Assembly: GCA_964631375.1 (NCBI GenBank)
Contig: CAZVYQ010000024.1
Coordinates: 1-39,554 of the forward strand
Direction of reading: 5' to 3'
DNA from: JAAYYM01 sp964631375
GTDB taxonomy: Bacteria; Bacillota; Clostridia; Lachnospirales; Lachnospiraceae
Length of the DNA: 39,554 nt
The notes under the pieces were generated by a model. The model was not told the DNA's origin. It was given only the letters and a program-made list of their open reading frames with translations, and ran no database searches. Shown piece after piece: positions 16,445 to 24,638 of this stretch. Within the stretch, counting starts at the first letter, position 1, and the number at the start of each line of letters is the position of its first letter. A program made the translations under genes and the position numbers.

Positions 16445-16498
16445 CGCTCTCTAAACAGCGATATATCCGATATCGCTTCCGAGAACGTCATTGTTCTC
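16445..16498 (-). promoter_or_regulatory. Candidate ANTAR-responsive attenuator in the glnA leader
   Basis: Reading the minus strand, hairpin P1 (16498-16481) has stem GAGAAC/GTTCTC and hexaloop AATGAC, with A at loop position 1 and G at 4, as ANTAR targets require. After a 3-base linker, P2 (16477-16457) has an 8-bp stem with outer arm AGCGATAT. Its apex region ATCGGATAT also has A1/G4 if the two top A-T pairs open. The 3' arm of P2 (CGCT) can instead pair with AGCG at 16448-16445, forming a short hairpin followed by TTTTATTTATTTT. P2 and the terminator-like hairpin exclude each other. The terminator stem is only 4 GC-rich pairs plus weak pairs, and P2 is not a clean hexaloop, so this is strong but not certain. 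Confidence 0.65.
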
Positions 16499-16502
16499 AA
16501 CT

Positions 16503-16531
16503 ATGATATCAAGAACACGTAAATCTGTCAA
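16503..16531 (-). promoter_or_regulatory. Sigma-A promoter of the glnA operon
   Basis: On the minus strand, TTGACA (16531-16526), a 17-base spacer and TATCAT (16508-16503). The expected start site falls at 16498-16496, at or within the first bases of hairpin P1. The transcript would begin almost directly with P1. Confidence 0.8.
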
Positions 16532-16636
16532 TCTGATTACCAAAAATCCATCACACACAAACTCAAGTCCTAAGTTCTTTATCACTCATGCCCTGAATAA
16601 GATATATAAAAGAAAATCAACTCGGAGGGACTTATT

Positions 16637-17146
16637 TTGAGTGCAAAAACAAGAATCATCGTCCTTCATTCCAAGGAATTAATCTATACCGGTATCTTCG
16701 CTGCTTTGGGAATCCTGCTGATCCTGCTGCTGATCTTCATGTTTCTTCCAAAGAATAAACCCGTCATCAAAGAAGGGGCTTCACATGATATCGAATTGAT
16801 TGATTCTGAAACAGAGTCAGAGTCAGTCTCTACATATGTGCCAGGCGTTTATACCTCATCCATCGTACTCAACAATACAGTTCTGAACATCGAGGTCGCC
16901 GTGGACGAAAATAACATCAATGCCATCCGTCTGGTCAACCTTGATGATGCAGTTGCAACCATGTATCCTCTGATTGCTCCTTCCTTCGATGACCTGATCA
17001 CACAGATCTACGAAAAGCAATCTCTGGAGGGCATCACATACACAGATGATAATCGATATACCTCGATGGTTCTGATCGAAGCCATTGATTCCGCACTGTC
17101 TCAGGCGAAGCATACCGTACTGTCACCTCCCGATCCAGTGCCATAA
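16637..17146 (+). CDS. Single-pass membrane protein with degenerate FMN-binding-like domain
   Basis: 169 residues from a TTG start; GGAGG lies 8 bases before it, and no ATG is near. A short basic N-terminus precedes one strong membrane helix (about 19-37). An acidic, Ser/Glu-rich linker and an exported domain of about 100 residues follow. The domain begins with VPGVYTSSIVLNN and ends YTSMVLIEAIDSALSQA. That order resembles the FMN_bind domain, where a G.Y start is paired with an SGATYTS motif and a helix. Here the SGAT part is missing, so covalent FMN attachment is not expected. Divergent from glnA and convergent with nadE (19 bases). The role is unknown. Confidence 0.6.
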   Translation: MSAKTRIIVLHSKELIYTGIFAALGILLILLLIFMFLPKNKPVIKEGASHDIELIDSETESESVSTYVPGVYTSSIVLNNTVLNIEVAVDENNINAIRLVNLDDAVATMYPLIAPSFDDLITQIYEKQSLEGITYTDDNRYTSMVLIEAIDSALSQAKHTVLSPPDPVP

Positions 17147-17165
17147 GGATACAGTCGGAAAGGAA

Positions 17166-19076
17166 TCAAAGCTTCTCGAGCTGTTCTTTCCAGAGTCGTA
17201 CTGCGGCATCTGACGGCATTCTCAGATCTCCACGCGGTGATACTGCCACCGAACCGACCTTGGGACCATCCGGCAGACAGGAGCGTTTGAACTGCTGGCT
17301 GAAGAATCGGCTGTAAAAGATTTTCAACCACTTTAAGATTGTATCGTCATGATATTCACCGGCAAAAGCCAGTCTGGCAACGCGATAGATCTTTTGTGGC
17401 TCATAACCAAATCGCAGCATATAGTACAGGAAGAAGTCGTGGAGTTCGTATGGACCCACGATATCTTCTGTTTTCTGCGAGATCACACCATCTGTCGGTG
17501 GCAACAGCTCCGGGCTGACCGGGGTGTCTAATACATCATACAATACGGTTTTCAGTTCCAAGTCTCCACAGGTATCTGCATAATACTGAACCAAATGGCG
17601 AACCAGCGTCTTGGGTACACCCACATTAACCCCATACATAGACATATGATCGCCATTATAGGTTGCCCAGCCAAGTGCCAGCTCTGACATGTCTCCAGTG
17701 CCGATCACAAGTGCTCCCTCTTCATTGGCGATGTCCATCAGCACCTGGGTTCTCTCACGTGCCTGTCCGTTCTCATAGACTACATTTTTCACATCGATGT
17801 CATGTGCAATATCTAAAAAGTGTTGCTTTACAGCTTCCTGTATATCGATCTCGCGCAGGGTAACCCCCAGCTTCTTAGCCAATTTACATGCATTCTGATA
17901 GGTTCTGTCCGTCGTTCCGAAGCAAGGCATCGTAATGGCTAATATATCCTTGTGGTCTCTCGCTAACAGATCAAATGCACGTACCGTCACCAACAGTGCG
18001 AGCGTAGAATCCAATCCTCCGGATATACCAAGGACAGCCTTACTGCTGCCGACATGCTCATATCGCTTTTTCAGCCCCAGTGTCTGGATACTGAGAATCG
18101 CATTGCAGCGTTCATTTCGCTGTTTCTCATCAGAAGGTACAAACGGCCGGCTCTCAAAGCTGCGCTCCAGTCTACACTCTTCCTTGCTGAATTCGATTTC
18201 AACGATATGATACTGCTCTCGCCCCTGTGTGACAAAGGTATTGATCCTCCTTCGTTCACTGCGTAGTCTGAAAATATCCAGATCCGCATAGGTGATCTGA
18301 CAGGAAAAGCATGGTGATTCTGCAAGCATACATCCATTTTCTGCGATCAGATTATGTCCGCTGAAAACGATATCCTGCGTAGACTCACCCTCTCCGGCAC
18401 TGGCATAGATATATGCCGACAGATATCTGGCTGATGCAGATTCTACCAATAATCTGCGGTAGGCATCCTTGCCGATCGTTTCATTGCTGGCTGACAGATT
18501 CACCATCACTGTTGCACCTGCTGCCGTATGTCTGGTACTGGGTGGATTGGTAACCCACAGATCTTCGCAGATCTCAGCCGCAACTGAAAATCCCTCGATT
18601 GCTTTGCTCTCAAACAAAATATCTGTCCCAAATAACACTTGTTTCTCATCAAACTCGATCCATTCCGGTTGATTAGGTCCAACTGTAAAATGCCTCAATT
18701 CATAAAACTCCGAATAATTCGGAATATGAGTCTTGGGAATGAAGGCTAACAGCTCGCCATTATAGATCGCAGCCGCCACATTGTATAATTTCCCTGTATG
18801 TTCGATCGGCAGCCCCACAAAGACAAGTGCATCCTTTTGTGCTGTTGCCGTTACGATTCTCTTGAGTTCTCTCTTTGTCTCATTCAGTAAAAGGTTCTGC
18901 AGAAATAAGTCCCCACAGGTATAGCCTGTCAGACACAGTTCCGGAAACACTATGATCTTCGCTCCGTTTTCATATGCCTCATTCATCTGTCTACATATCT
19001 CATTTCCGTTAAACACCGGATCAGCCACCTTGATTTTTGGTGTTACGGCGGCTACCTTGATAAATCCGTTCTGCAT
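17166..19076 (-). CDS. nadE: Glutamine-dependent NAD+ synthetase
   Basis: 636 residues from the ATG at 19076. The longer frame to 19094 is rejected because its extra codons contain the ribosome site AAAGGGTGAG just before 19076. The N-terminal nitrilase-type glutaminase domain has FPELCLTGYTCGDL (catalytic Glu) and AAEICEDLWV (catalytic Cys). The C-terminal synthetase domain has the P-loop GISGGLDSTLAL and GTGDMSELALGWATYNGDHMS. It amidates nicotinic acid adenine dinucleotide using ammonia passed from glutamine. It is the last gene of the long leftward run and lies 30 bases after hslO. Confidence 0.95.
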   Translation of the reverse strand: MQNGFIKVAAVTPKIKVADPVFNGNEICRQMNEAYENGAKIIVFPELCLTGYTCGDLFLQNLLLNETKRELKRIVTATAQKDALVFVGLPIEHTGKLYNVAAAIYNGELLAFIPKTHIPNYSEFYELRHFTVGPNQPEWIEFDEKQVLFGTDILFESKAIEGFSVAAEICEDLWVTNPPSTRHTAAGATVMVNLSASNETIGKDAYRRLLVESASARYLSAYIYASAGEGESTQDIVFSGHNLIAENGCMLAESPCFSCQITYADLDIFRLRSERRRINTFVTQGREQYHIVEIEFSKEECRLERSFESRPFVPSDEKQRNERCNAILSIQTLGLKKRYEHVGSSKAVLGISGGLDSTLALLVTVRAFDLLARDHKDILAITMPCFGTTDRTYQNACKLAKKLGVTLREIDIQEAVKQHFLDIAHDIDVKNVVYENGQARERTQVLMDIANEEGALVIGTGDMSELALGWATYNGDHMSMYGVNVGVPKTLVRHLVQYYADTCGDLELKTVLYDVLDTPVSPELLPPTDGVISQKTEDIVGPYELHDFFLYYMLRFGYEPQKIYRVARLAFAGEYHDDTILKWLKIFYSRFFSQQFKRSCLPDGPKVGSVAVSPRGDLRMPSDAAVRLWKEQLEKL

Positions 19077-19106
19077 ATTCTCACCCTTTCTCACTACAGG
19101 TTTTCG

Positions 19107-20015
19107 TTACTTCGCCTGCTCATAGATCTGTTTCAGTTCATCTACACTGAATGTATAGGCTGTATTGCAAAAATGGCACTTAACCTCAATCTCCTTGCCA
19201 TCATTGATCATTTCCTGAATGTCTTTTCTGCCTACACTGATGATTGCCTTTTCAACGCGTTTCTTATCGCAGTTACAATAAAATCTCGTTGGTACCTTTG
19301 ATAAAAGCTCCAGCTTTGTATCACCCAGCCCGTCCAACAGCTGTGACAGGATCATCTCCGGTGTATTGCCCGCATCCAGCAACGCTGTCACCGACTGTAC
19401 TTCTGCAAGTCTCTGTTCTAACTCCGATATCACTGCATCCGAAGCAAACGGCATCAGCTGGATGATAAATCCACCTGCCTGCTTGACGGTATTATCCTTT
19501 TCCATCAGAACGCCCAACCCAACTGCTGACGGAACCTGTTCCGAGGTTGCAAAATAATAGGTCAGATCCTCTGCAATCTCACTTGTCTGTAATACAGTCT
19601 GTCCATTATAAGGCTCCTTCATGCCTAAATCCTTGATCACATTGAGAATACCCTGTCCTACGGCTCCTGCAACATCCAGCTTTCCTTTGCTGTTCGCCGG
19701 AAGCATCACGATCGGTTCATAAGCATAACCCTTGACATTTGCCATCGCATCAGCCGTCACCGTCATACCCTTCATCGGACCGCTTCCCTTGATCTGCAGA
19801 GTCAGCAGATCCCGCTCACCCTTTAACATTGCTCCCATCATGGCTCCTGCTGACAGCAATCGTCCCAGAGCCGCTGTTACTACAGGACTTGTGTTATGTC
19901 TCGTTCTCGCTTCCTCCACGAGATTTCTCGAGGTGATCGCAAATGCTCTGATCTGGCTGTTTGCTGCTGTGGCACGTATGATATAATCATTTTGTTCACT
20001 CAATTGTTCTGTCAT
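19107..20015 (-). CDS. hslO: Hsp33 redox-regulated chaperone
   Basis: 302 residues from the ATG at 20015 (MTEQLSEQ). The longer frame to 20048 would overlap the methyltransferase gene, and AAAGGAAAG upstream of 20015 fits the shorter form. The C-terminal zinc centre is complete: FYCNCDKKR and then VKCHFCNTAYTF. Oxidation of these four Cys releases zinc and activates holdase function in the cytosol. The core has GSGPMKGMTV and LGVLMEKDN, as in Hsp33. It lies 14 bases after the methyltransferase gene and is likely co-transcribed with it and nadE. Confidence 0.94.
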   Translation of the reverse strand: MTEQLSEQNDYIIRATAANSQIRAFAITSRNLVEEARTRHNTSPVVTAALGRLLSAGAMMGAMLKGERDLLTLQIKGSGPMKGMTVTADAMANVKGYAYEPIVMLPANSKGKLDVAGAVGQGILNVIKDLGMKEPYNGQTVLQTSEIAEDLTYYFATSEQVPSAVGLGVLMEKDNTVKQAGGFIIQLMPFASDAVISELEQRLAEVQSVTALLDAGNTPEMILSQLLDGLGDTKLELLSKVPTRFYCNCDKKRVEKAIISVGRKDIQEMINDGKEIEVKCHFCNTAYTFSVDELKQIYEQAK

Positions 20016-20029
20016 AGTTCTGCTTTCCT

Positions 20030-20800
20030 TTATGATTCCTTTTGGCACTCTTTTGCAATGATATAAATTCGCTCACTCTCACTATTTACCTGATCATGTG
20101 AAAATGCATTGTAGGCAGTCACAAATTTCAGTCCCGCCAATTCCAACAAAGTCCTGATCTCTGCCAAAGAATACGCCTTTTGTATATGCGTCTCCTCATA
20201 GCGAAAGAATTGATCTTCCTGTCCTTCTGACTGTTGTCTGATATAAAGAGTCAGATCGTATTCATTTAACTTAGAAGCATCATCATAGTAATTCTCCCAG
20301 ATAAAGCTTCCTTCTTCACGGTTCTCCGCAAAGACATGGTCTGCGAGTATTTCCCGATACTTGTACTCCGTATTCAGATCAAATATAAAGAAACCACCGG
20401 GATCCAGATAATTATTTACAAGTCGAAACACCTGCAGCAAATCCTCTTCCCCGGTGATATAATTCATACTGTCGCAGATACTGATAACCGCTGCAACGGT
20501 TCCATACAATTCAAACTCCCGCATATCCTGCAGCAAATACAGGATATCGGATTCTGACTCAGCCTGACGTCGTCTCGCTACAGACAACATTTCCTCCGCT
20601 GCGTCTACACCAATCATATCAAAACCACGCTGTGACATCAACTCTGTAAATTTTCCGGTTCCACAGCCCAGATCCAATATGATACCATCTGTTATCTGAT
20701 GTTCACCAAGCAATGTACAGACATAATCACACCACTCATCATAAGGCACATCATCCATAAACAAATCATATACTTCTGCAAACCCTGTATATGCTTCCAT
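20030..20800 (-). CDS. Class I SAM-dependent methyltransferase
   Basis: 256 residues with the SAM-binding motif LDLGCGTGKF near 42-51, the motif II acid in GVDAAEEML, and CDSMNYI further on. The start AYTGFAEVYDLFMDDVPYDEW is common in small methyltransferases of Clostridia placed next to hslO. The substrate cannot be read. AGGTGA lies 7 bases before the ATG. The neighbour genes (a membrane protein upstream and hslO downstream) do not reveal the substrate. Confidence 0.82.
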   Translation of the reverse strand: MEAYTGFAEVYDLFMDDVPYDEWCDYVCTLLGEHQITDGIILDLGCGTGKFTELMSQRGFDMIGVDAAEEMLSVARRRQAESESDILYLLQDMREFELYGTVAAVISICDSMNYITGEEDLLQVFRLVNNYLDPGGFFIFDLNTEYKYREILADHVFAENREEGSFIWENYYDDASKLNEYDLTLYIRQQSEGQEDQFFRYEETHIQKAYSLAEIRTLLELAGLKFVTAYNAFSHDQVNSESERIYIIAKECQKES

Positions 20801-20821
20801 GACCTCATCACCTACGTTGTT

Positions 20822-21298
20822 TTAAAATATTGCACCAATTGCACCAAACAATCCGGCACTTGCAAGTCCCATGATGATACCTGCCATCAATACTCCTCCG
20901 AGTACCGCAAGCACGCTGGACTTAAAATCCATATCGAGAATGCTGGCCGCCAGTGTTCCTGTCCATGCACCTGTTCCGGGAAGAGGGATTCCGACAAAGA
21001 TCAGCAATGCGATAAACAAACCCTTACCTGCTGTTGACTGTAGCTTCTGCCCGCCCTTTTCACCCTTCTCCAGACAGAAGGTAAAGAACTTTCCGATAAA
21101 TTTCTTGTCAGCTCCCCACTCTAAAACCTTGCGGGCAAATAAGTAAATAAACGGTACCGGAACCATATTTGCTAACACTGCTATGATATACGTTGGAACG
21201 ATCGGAAGTCCCAGTCCGACACCAACCGGAATCGCTCCTCTCAGTTCGATGAGTGGAACCATGGAAATGAATGCTACCCATAAATAATTTTTTAACAT
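20822..21298 (-). CDS. Small-multidrug-export family membrane protein (COG2426 type)
   Basis: 158 residues with about four membrane helices. The motif PLIELRGAIPVGVGLGLP at 15-32 and VGIPLPGTGAWTGTLAA around 98 are characteristic of the Sm_multidrug_ex family. The family name implies export, but direct transport data are scarce. A central charged loop (EWGADKKFIGKFFTFCLEKG) is expected in the cytosol. It lies 17 bases after the HisC-like gene and 21 before the methyltransferase gene. Confidence 0.8.
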   Translation of the reverse strand: MLKNYLWVAFISMVPLIELRGAIPVGVGLGLPIVPTYIIAVLANMVPVPFIYLFARKVLEWGADKKFIGKFFTFCLEKGEKGGQKLQSTAGKGLFIALLIFVGIPLPGTGAWTGTLAASILDMDFKSSVLAVLGGVLMAGIIMGLASAGLFGAIGAIF

Positions 21299-21315
21299 AT
21301 TTTCTTACCTTTCTA

Positions 21316-22374
21316 TTATGATTTAAGATACTCTCGTAACACCTCTATCAGTTTGTCCATCTGTTCATCCGTACCGATGGAGATACGTAAATAATTGCTG
21401 ATCCGCTCCGGTTTGCTGAAATAGCGTACCAGAATATCATGTTCACGTAACATTTGAAACAATTCTGATGCCGGCACCGATCTGTGTGAGGCAAACACAA
21501 AATTGGATCTGGAATCTCCCAGTGTGAATCCCAGTTCACGTAGCAGCGGTTTGATTCGTTCTCTTGTCCTGACCGTTTTGCCTACTACCTCTTTCATATA
21601 CTCCGTATCCAGAATAGCTGCCGTACCGAGACGAATCGCTGTAGTATTCATGGTATAGGAGTTGAAGGAAAACTTTACATCATTCATATACCGGATCAGT
21701 TTTGGATGACCTACGGCAAAGCCCACTCTCAATCCCGCCAGAGCCCATGCCTTAGAAAATGTCTGAACGACCAGTAGATTATCATACCGATCTATTAAGG
21801 GTACTGCGGACTTCGCACCAAAATCAACATATGCCTCATCTACGATCACTATGGAATCCTGATTATGGCTGATAATATATTCGATTTCTGACAGATCAGC
21901 TGCCTCTCCGGTTGGTGCATTTGGATTAGCTATGATCACGCCTCCGTTTTCTCCGAGGTAGTCCTCTCTATTGATCCCAAAATCCTCGTTTAGAGCCTTC
22001 GTCACATACGGGATTCGAAAAAGATCTGCCCATACATCATAAAAGGAGTATGTAACATCAGGAAATAAGATCGGTTTCTTGCCATAAAAGAAGGTCAGAA
22101 AAGCAATCGCAAGGACATCATCAGAGCCTACTCCGGAAAACACCTGATCAGGTCGGATGTGATGATATGCTGCCCAAGCTTCGTTTAGATCCGTCACCTT
22201 AGGATCCGGATACAAACGCAGCCTCTCAACGTCAAACTCCCTCGCCGCCTGAATGACTTTAGGTGACGGGGGATATGGACATTCGTTTGTATTTAATTTT
22301 ATGATATTGGGGTTCTTGGTCTGTTCGCCGGGTACATAGGGTTCTACCCGACGTATGTTATCTTCCCAGCTCAT
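21316..22374 (-). CDS. hisC: Histidinol-phosphate aminotransferase-like (HisC)
   Basis: 352 residues, fold-type I PLP enzyme. KLNTNECPYPPSP, ANPNAPTG, DEAYVDFG and the PLP lysine in TFSKAWALAGLRVG are all HisC marks. SRSNFVFA near the C-terminus contacts the phosphate. No other his genes are in the window, so it may supply histidine from a split pathway or act on aromatic amino acids. The start overlaps the stop of the upstream aminotransferase gene as ATGA, so the two are coupled. Confidence 0.85.
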   Translation of the reverse strand: MSWEDNIRRVEPYVPGEQTKNPNIIKLNTNECPYPPSPKVIQAAREFDVERLRLYPDPKVTDLNEAWAAYHHIRPDQVFSGVGSDDVLAIAFLTFFYGKKPILFPDVTYSFYDVWADLFRIPYVTKALNEDFGINREDYLGENGGVIIANPNAPTGEAADLSEIEYIISHNQDSIVIVDEAYVDFGAKSAVPLIDRYDNLLVVQTFSKAWALAGLRVGFAVGHPKLIRYMNDVKFSFNSYTMNTTAIRLGTAAILDTEYMKEVVGKTVRTRERIKPLLRELGFTLGDSRSNFVFASHRSVPASELFQMLREHDILVRYFSKPERISNYLRISIGTDEQMDKLIEVLREYLKS

Positions 22375-23555
22375 AGATTGATCTCCTTCGCTAACTCCTT
22401 AAATTTCGGCAGGGCGTTTACGATTGTTTCATAGGATACACAGTACGCAATTCTGACAAACCCGGAGCAGCCAAAGGACGAACCCGGAACGATCAATATA
22501 TGATATTTCTTAGCCAGTTCACAGAATTTCTTCTCATCCTCGATCGGTGACTTTACAAACAGGTAAAATGCACCCTCTGGCTTGATACAGGAAAAACCAA
22601 GTTCTTTTAAACCATTATATAGCGTTTCGCGATTACGGTTGTAATACTCTACATCCGTCTTTTCATCAATACATTTTGCCACTACCAACTGGAACATGGA
22701 CGGTGCATTGACATAACCAAGGATACGGTTTGCCACATTTGCAGCCCCCAGTACCATCTTGTAATCATCGATTTCACTCGGAATGACCAGATATCCGATA
22801 CGCTCACCCGGCAGAGACAGGGATTTGCTGAAGGAATATCCTACAATTGTATTTTTATAGTATTTTGTCAGATACGGAACTTCCACACCATCATACACAA
22901 GCTCTCGATATGGTTCGTCTGCGATCAGATAGATTTCAGTACCGTACTCCTTTTGCTTTTGTTCGAGAATCGCTGCCATTTTTTTAATCGTGTCTTCCGA
23001 ATAAACGACACCTGTCGGATTGTTCGGTGTATTGATCAAGACAGCTTTTGTTCTTTTTGTGACAGCCCTTTCAAACTCAGTCAGATTTGGCTGGAATGTC
23101 GTGGTATCCGGAGCGATTTCAACCAGTTTGCCGTCATAATTGGCAACATAGCTTCTATATTCTCCGAAATAAGGTACAAAGGTAATGACCTCGTCCTCCG
23201 GATTCAGGAGTGCACGAAAGATTACATTCAATCCGCCTGCCGCTCCTACTGTCATAATGATATTCTCTGCGTTAAAATGAGTCTCAAATCTGCGGTTTAA
23301 GGATACGCAGATTGCTTCTCTGACATCCTCAAAGCCGGCATTGCTCATATATCCATGTAATCTCTGACTGTTCTCATCTACCAGCTCTCGTATTGTATTT
23401 GCCACTGCCTCCGGTGGTGCCACGTTAGGATTTCCAAGACTGAAATCATAGACATTTTCTGCCCCATAGATGGCCGCCATTTTTTGTCCTTCTTCAAACA
23501 TCGCACGGATCACGGAACTGTTCTTTACCAAATCCACCATTTTTTCTGAGATCAT
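22371..23555 (-). CDS. Pyridoxal-phosphate aminotransferase, aspartate-aminotransferase family
   Basis: 394 residues. Fold-type I motifs: DFSLGNPNV, INTPNNPTGVVY, IADEPYRELVY and the PLP lysine in GYSFSKSLSLPGERIGY. The C-terminal Arg region is SGFVRIAYC. It transfers amino groups between an amino acid and a 2-oxo acid in the cytosol; aspartate is a reasonable guess but alanine or an aromatic acid is possible. AGAGGA precedes the ATG. The gene follows hflC by 45 bases and is coupled to the HisC-like gene. Confidence 0.86.
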   Translation of the reverse strand: MISEKMVDLVKNSSVIRAMFEEGQKMAAIYGAENVYDFSLGNPNVAPPEAVANTIRELVDENSQRLHGYMSNAGFEDVREAICVSLNRRFETHFNAENIIMTVGAAGGLNVIFRALLNPEDEVITFVPYFGEYRSYVANYDGKLVEIAPDTTTFQPNLTEFERAVTKRTKAVLINTPNNPTGVVYSEDTIKKMAAILEQKQKEYGTEIYLIADEPYRELVYDGVEVPYLTKYYKNTIVGYSFSKSLSLPGERIGYLVIPSEIDDYKMVLGAANVANRILGYVNAPSMFQLVVAKCIDEKTDVEYYNRNRETLYNGLKELGFSCIKPEGAFYLFVKSPIEDEKKFCELAKKYHILIVPGSSFGCSGFVRIAYCVSYETIVNALPKFKELAKEINL

Positions 23556-23600
23556 TCTGCATTCCTCTTTTCATTTCCAATTCATGTGTTTTGTTGCTTT

Positions 23601-24638
23601 TTATTCTGCCTGATTGACATTCACGGATGAATTTCCTGTACCCATAAACACTTCTGCGATCGGTGAATCAGCCGGAAGGATCAGTGTCTTATTTCCGTTG
23701 CCCTTCATGCTGGCTTTTGCTGCATCCAGAGAACGCACAAAGCTGTAAAAATCACTCTTACTTGCATCATTATATGCATCTGACAGGATATTCATGTATT
23801 CTGCCTCGCCCTCGGCGATCAGCTGTTCTGCTTTTGCCTTTGCTTCTGACAGCTTGATGGATACTTCCTTATCTGTAGTGTTCTGGATGATCTTAGCCTC
23901 GGACTGTCCTTCTGCTATGTACTGCGCAGCAATGTTTTCACGTTCTGAGATCATACGTGTATAAACCGCCTGCTTGTTATCATCCGGCAGATCCAGCTTT
24001 TTCACTTCGACTGCCATGATTTCGATACCATACTGGTCATAAATGGTTCCGATATGATCCATGATCTCCTCTGTCAGAGATTTGATCTCAACCACTTCTT
24101 CCTTCTGTTCCAGAATCAGATCATTGGAGCCTGCTACTACTTCATCCTCCTGCAGTGTAACTGTCATCTTGCCGTCACGACTCTTGATGACCTCGTCCTG
24201 CTTCATACTGGAGATGGTGTTTTTCATGGCATTGTATACCCAAGTATCGATACGGTTTTCTGCATTGGATACAGAATAACTCAAGGTCTGTGCAAATTTC
24301 AGAGGATCTGTCACTCTCCAAAGCACGTAGCTGTCGATAATCATTGTCTTTTTATCAGAGGTGATGACATCCGAAGCCGGAAGATCATATAATAAAACCT
24401 CTCTCGGTACGGTATCCACTGATTCGATCAGCGGAATCTTGAATGAGATACCTGCCTGTGTCACAACGCGTTCTACTCTACCAAACTGACGAATCAGTTT
24501 ATACTCATCTTCCTTGCAGATAATGATACTGGATAGTCCGATCCAGAGAATCACAATACCGATCACCCAGCCAAGCCAGCCAAATTTCTTTCCACTCTTC
24601 TGAGGTGTTCCATCTGAATAAAATCTTTCTTCAGCCAT
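23601..24638 (-). CDS. hflC: HflC, SPFH/band-7 membrane protease modulator
   Basis: 345 residues. One N-terminal membrane helix (about 18-42) is followed by an SPFH domain beginning EDEYKLIRQFGRVERVV, with the typical GISFKIPLIESV. A long Ala/Glu-rich helix includes EGQSEAKIIQNTTDKEVSIKLSEAKAKAEQLIAEGEAEYMNIL in outline. Together with HflK it forms a membrane cage that holds FtsH protease. Its ATG shares one base with the hflK stop (TAATG), so equal production of both subunits is likely. Confidence 0.92.
   Translation of the reverse strand: MAEERFYSDGTPQKSGKKFGWLGWVIGIVILWIGLSSIIICKEDEYKLIRQFGRVERVVTQAGISFKIPLIESVDTVPREVLLYDLPASDVITSDKKTMIIDSYVLWRVTDPLKFAQTLSYSVSNAENRIDTWVYNAMKNTISSMKQDEVIKSRDGKMTVTLQEDEVVAGSNDLILEQKEEVVEIKSLTEEIMDHIGTIYDQYGIEIMAVEVKKLDLPDDNKQAVYTRMISERENIAAQYIAEGQSEAKIIQNTTDKEVSIKLSEAKAKAEQLIAEGEAEYMNILSDAYNDASKSDFYSFVRSLDAAKASMKGNGNKTLILPADSPIAEVFMGTGNSSVNVNQAE

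Noticed and set aside
16481..16498. LexA-type operator in the glnA leader
   Set aside because: GAAC and GTTC are spaced by six bases, not the four of the Firmicutes LexA box. The A1/G4 hexaloop reading fits the neighbouring ANTAR gene better.
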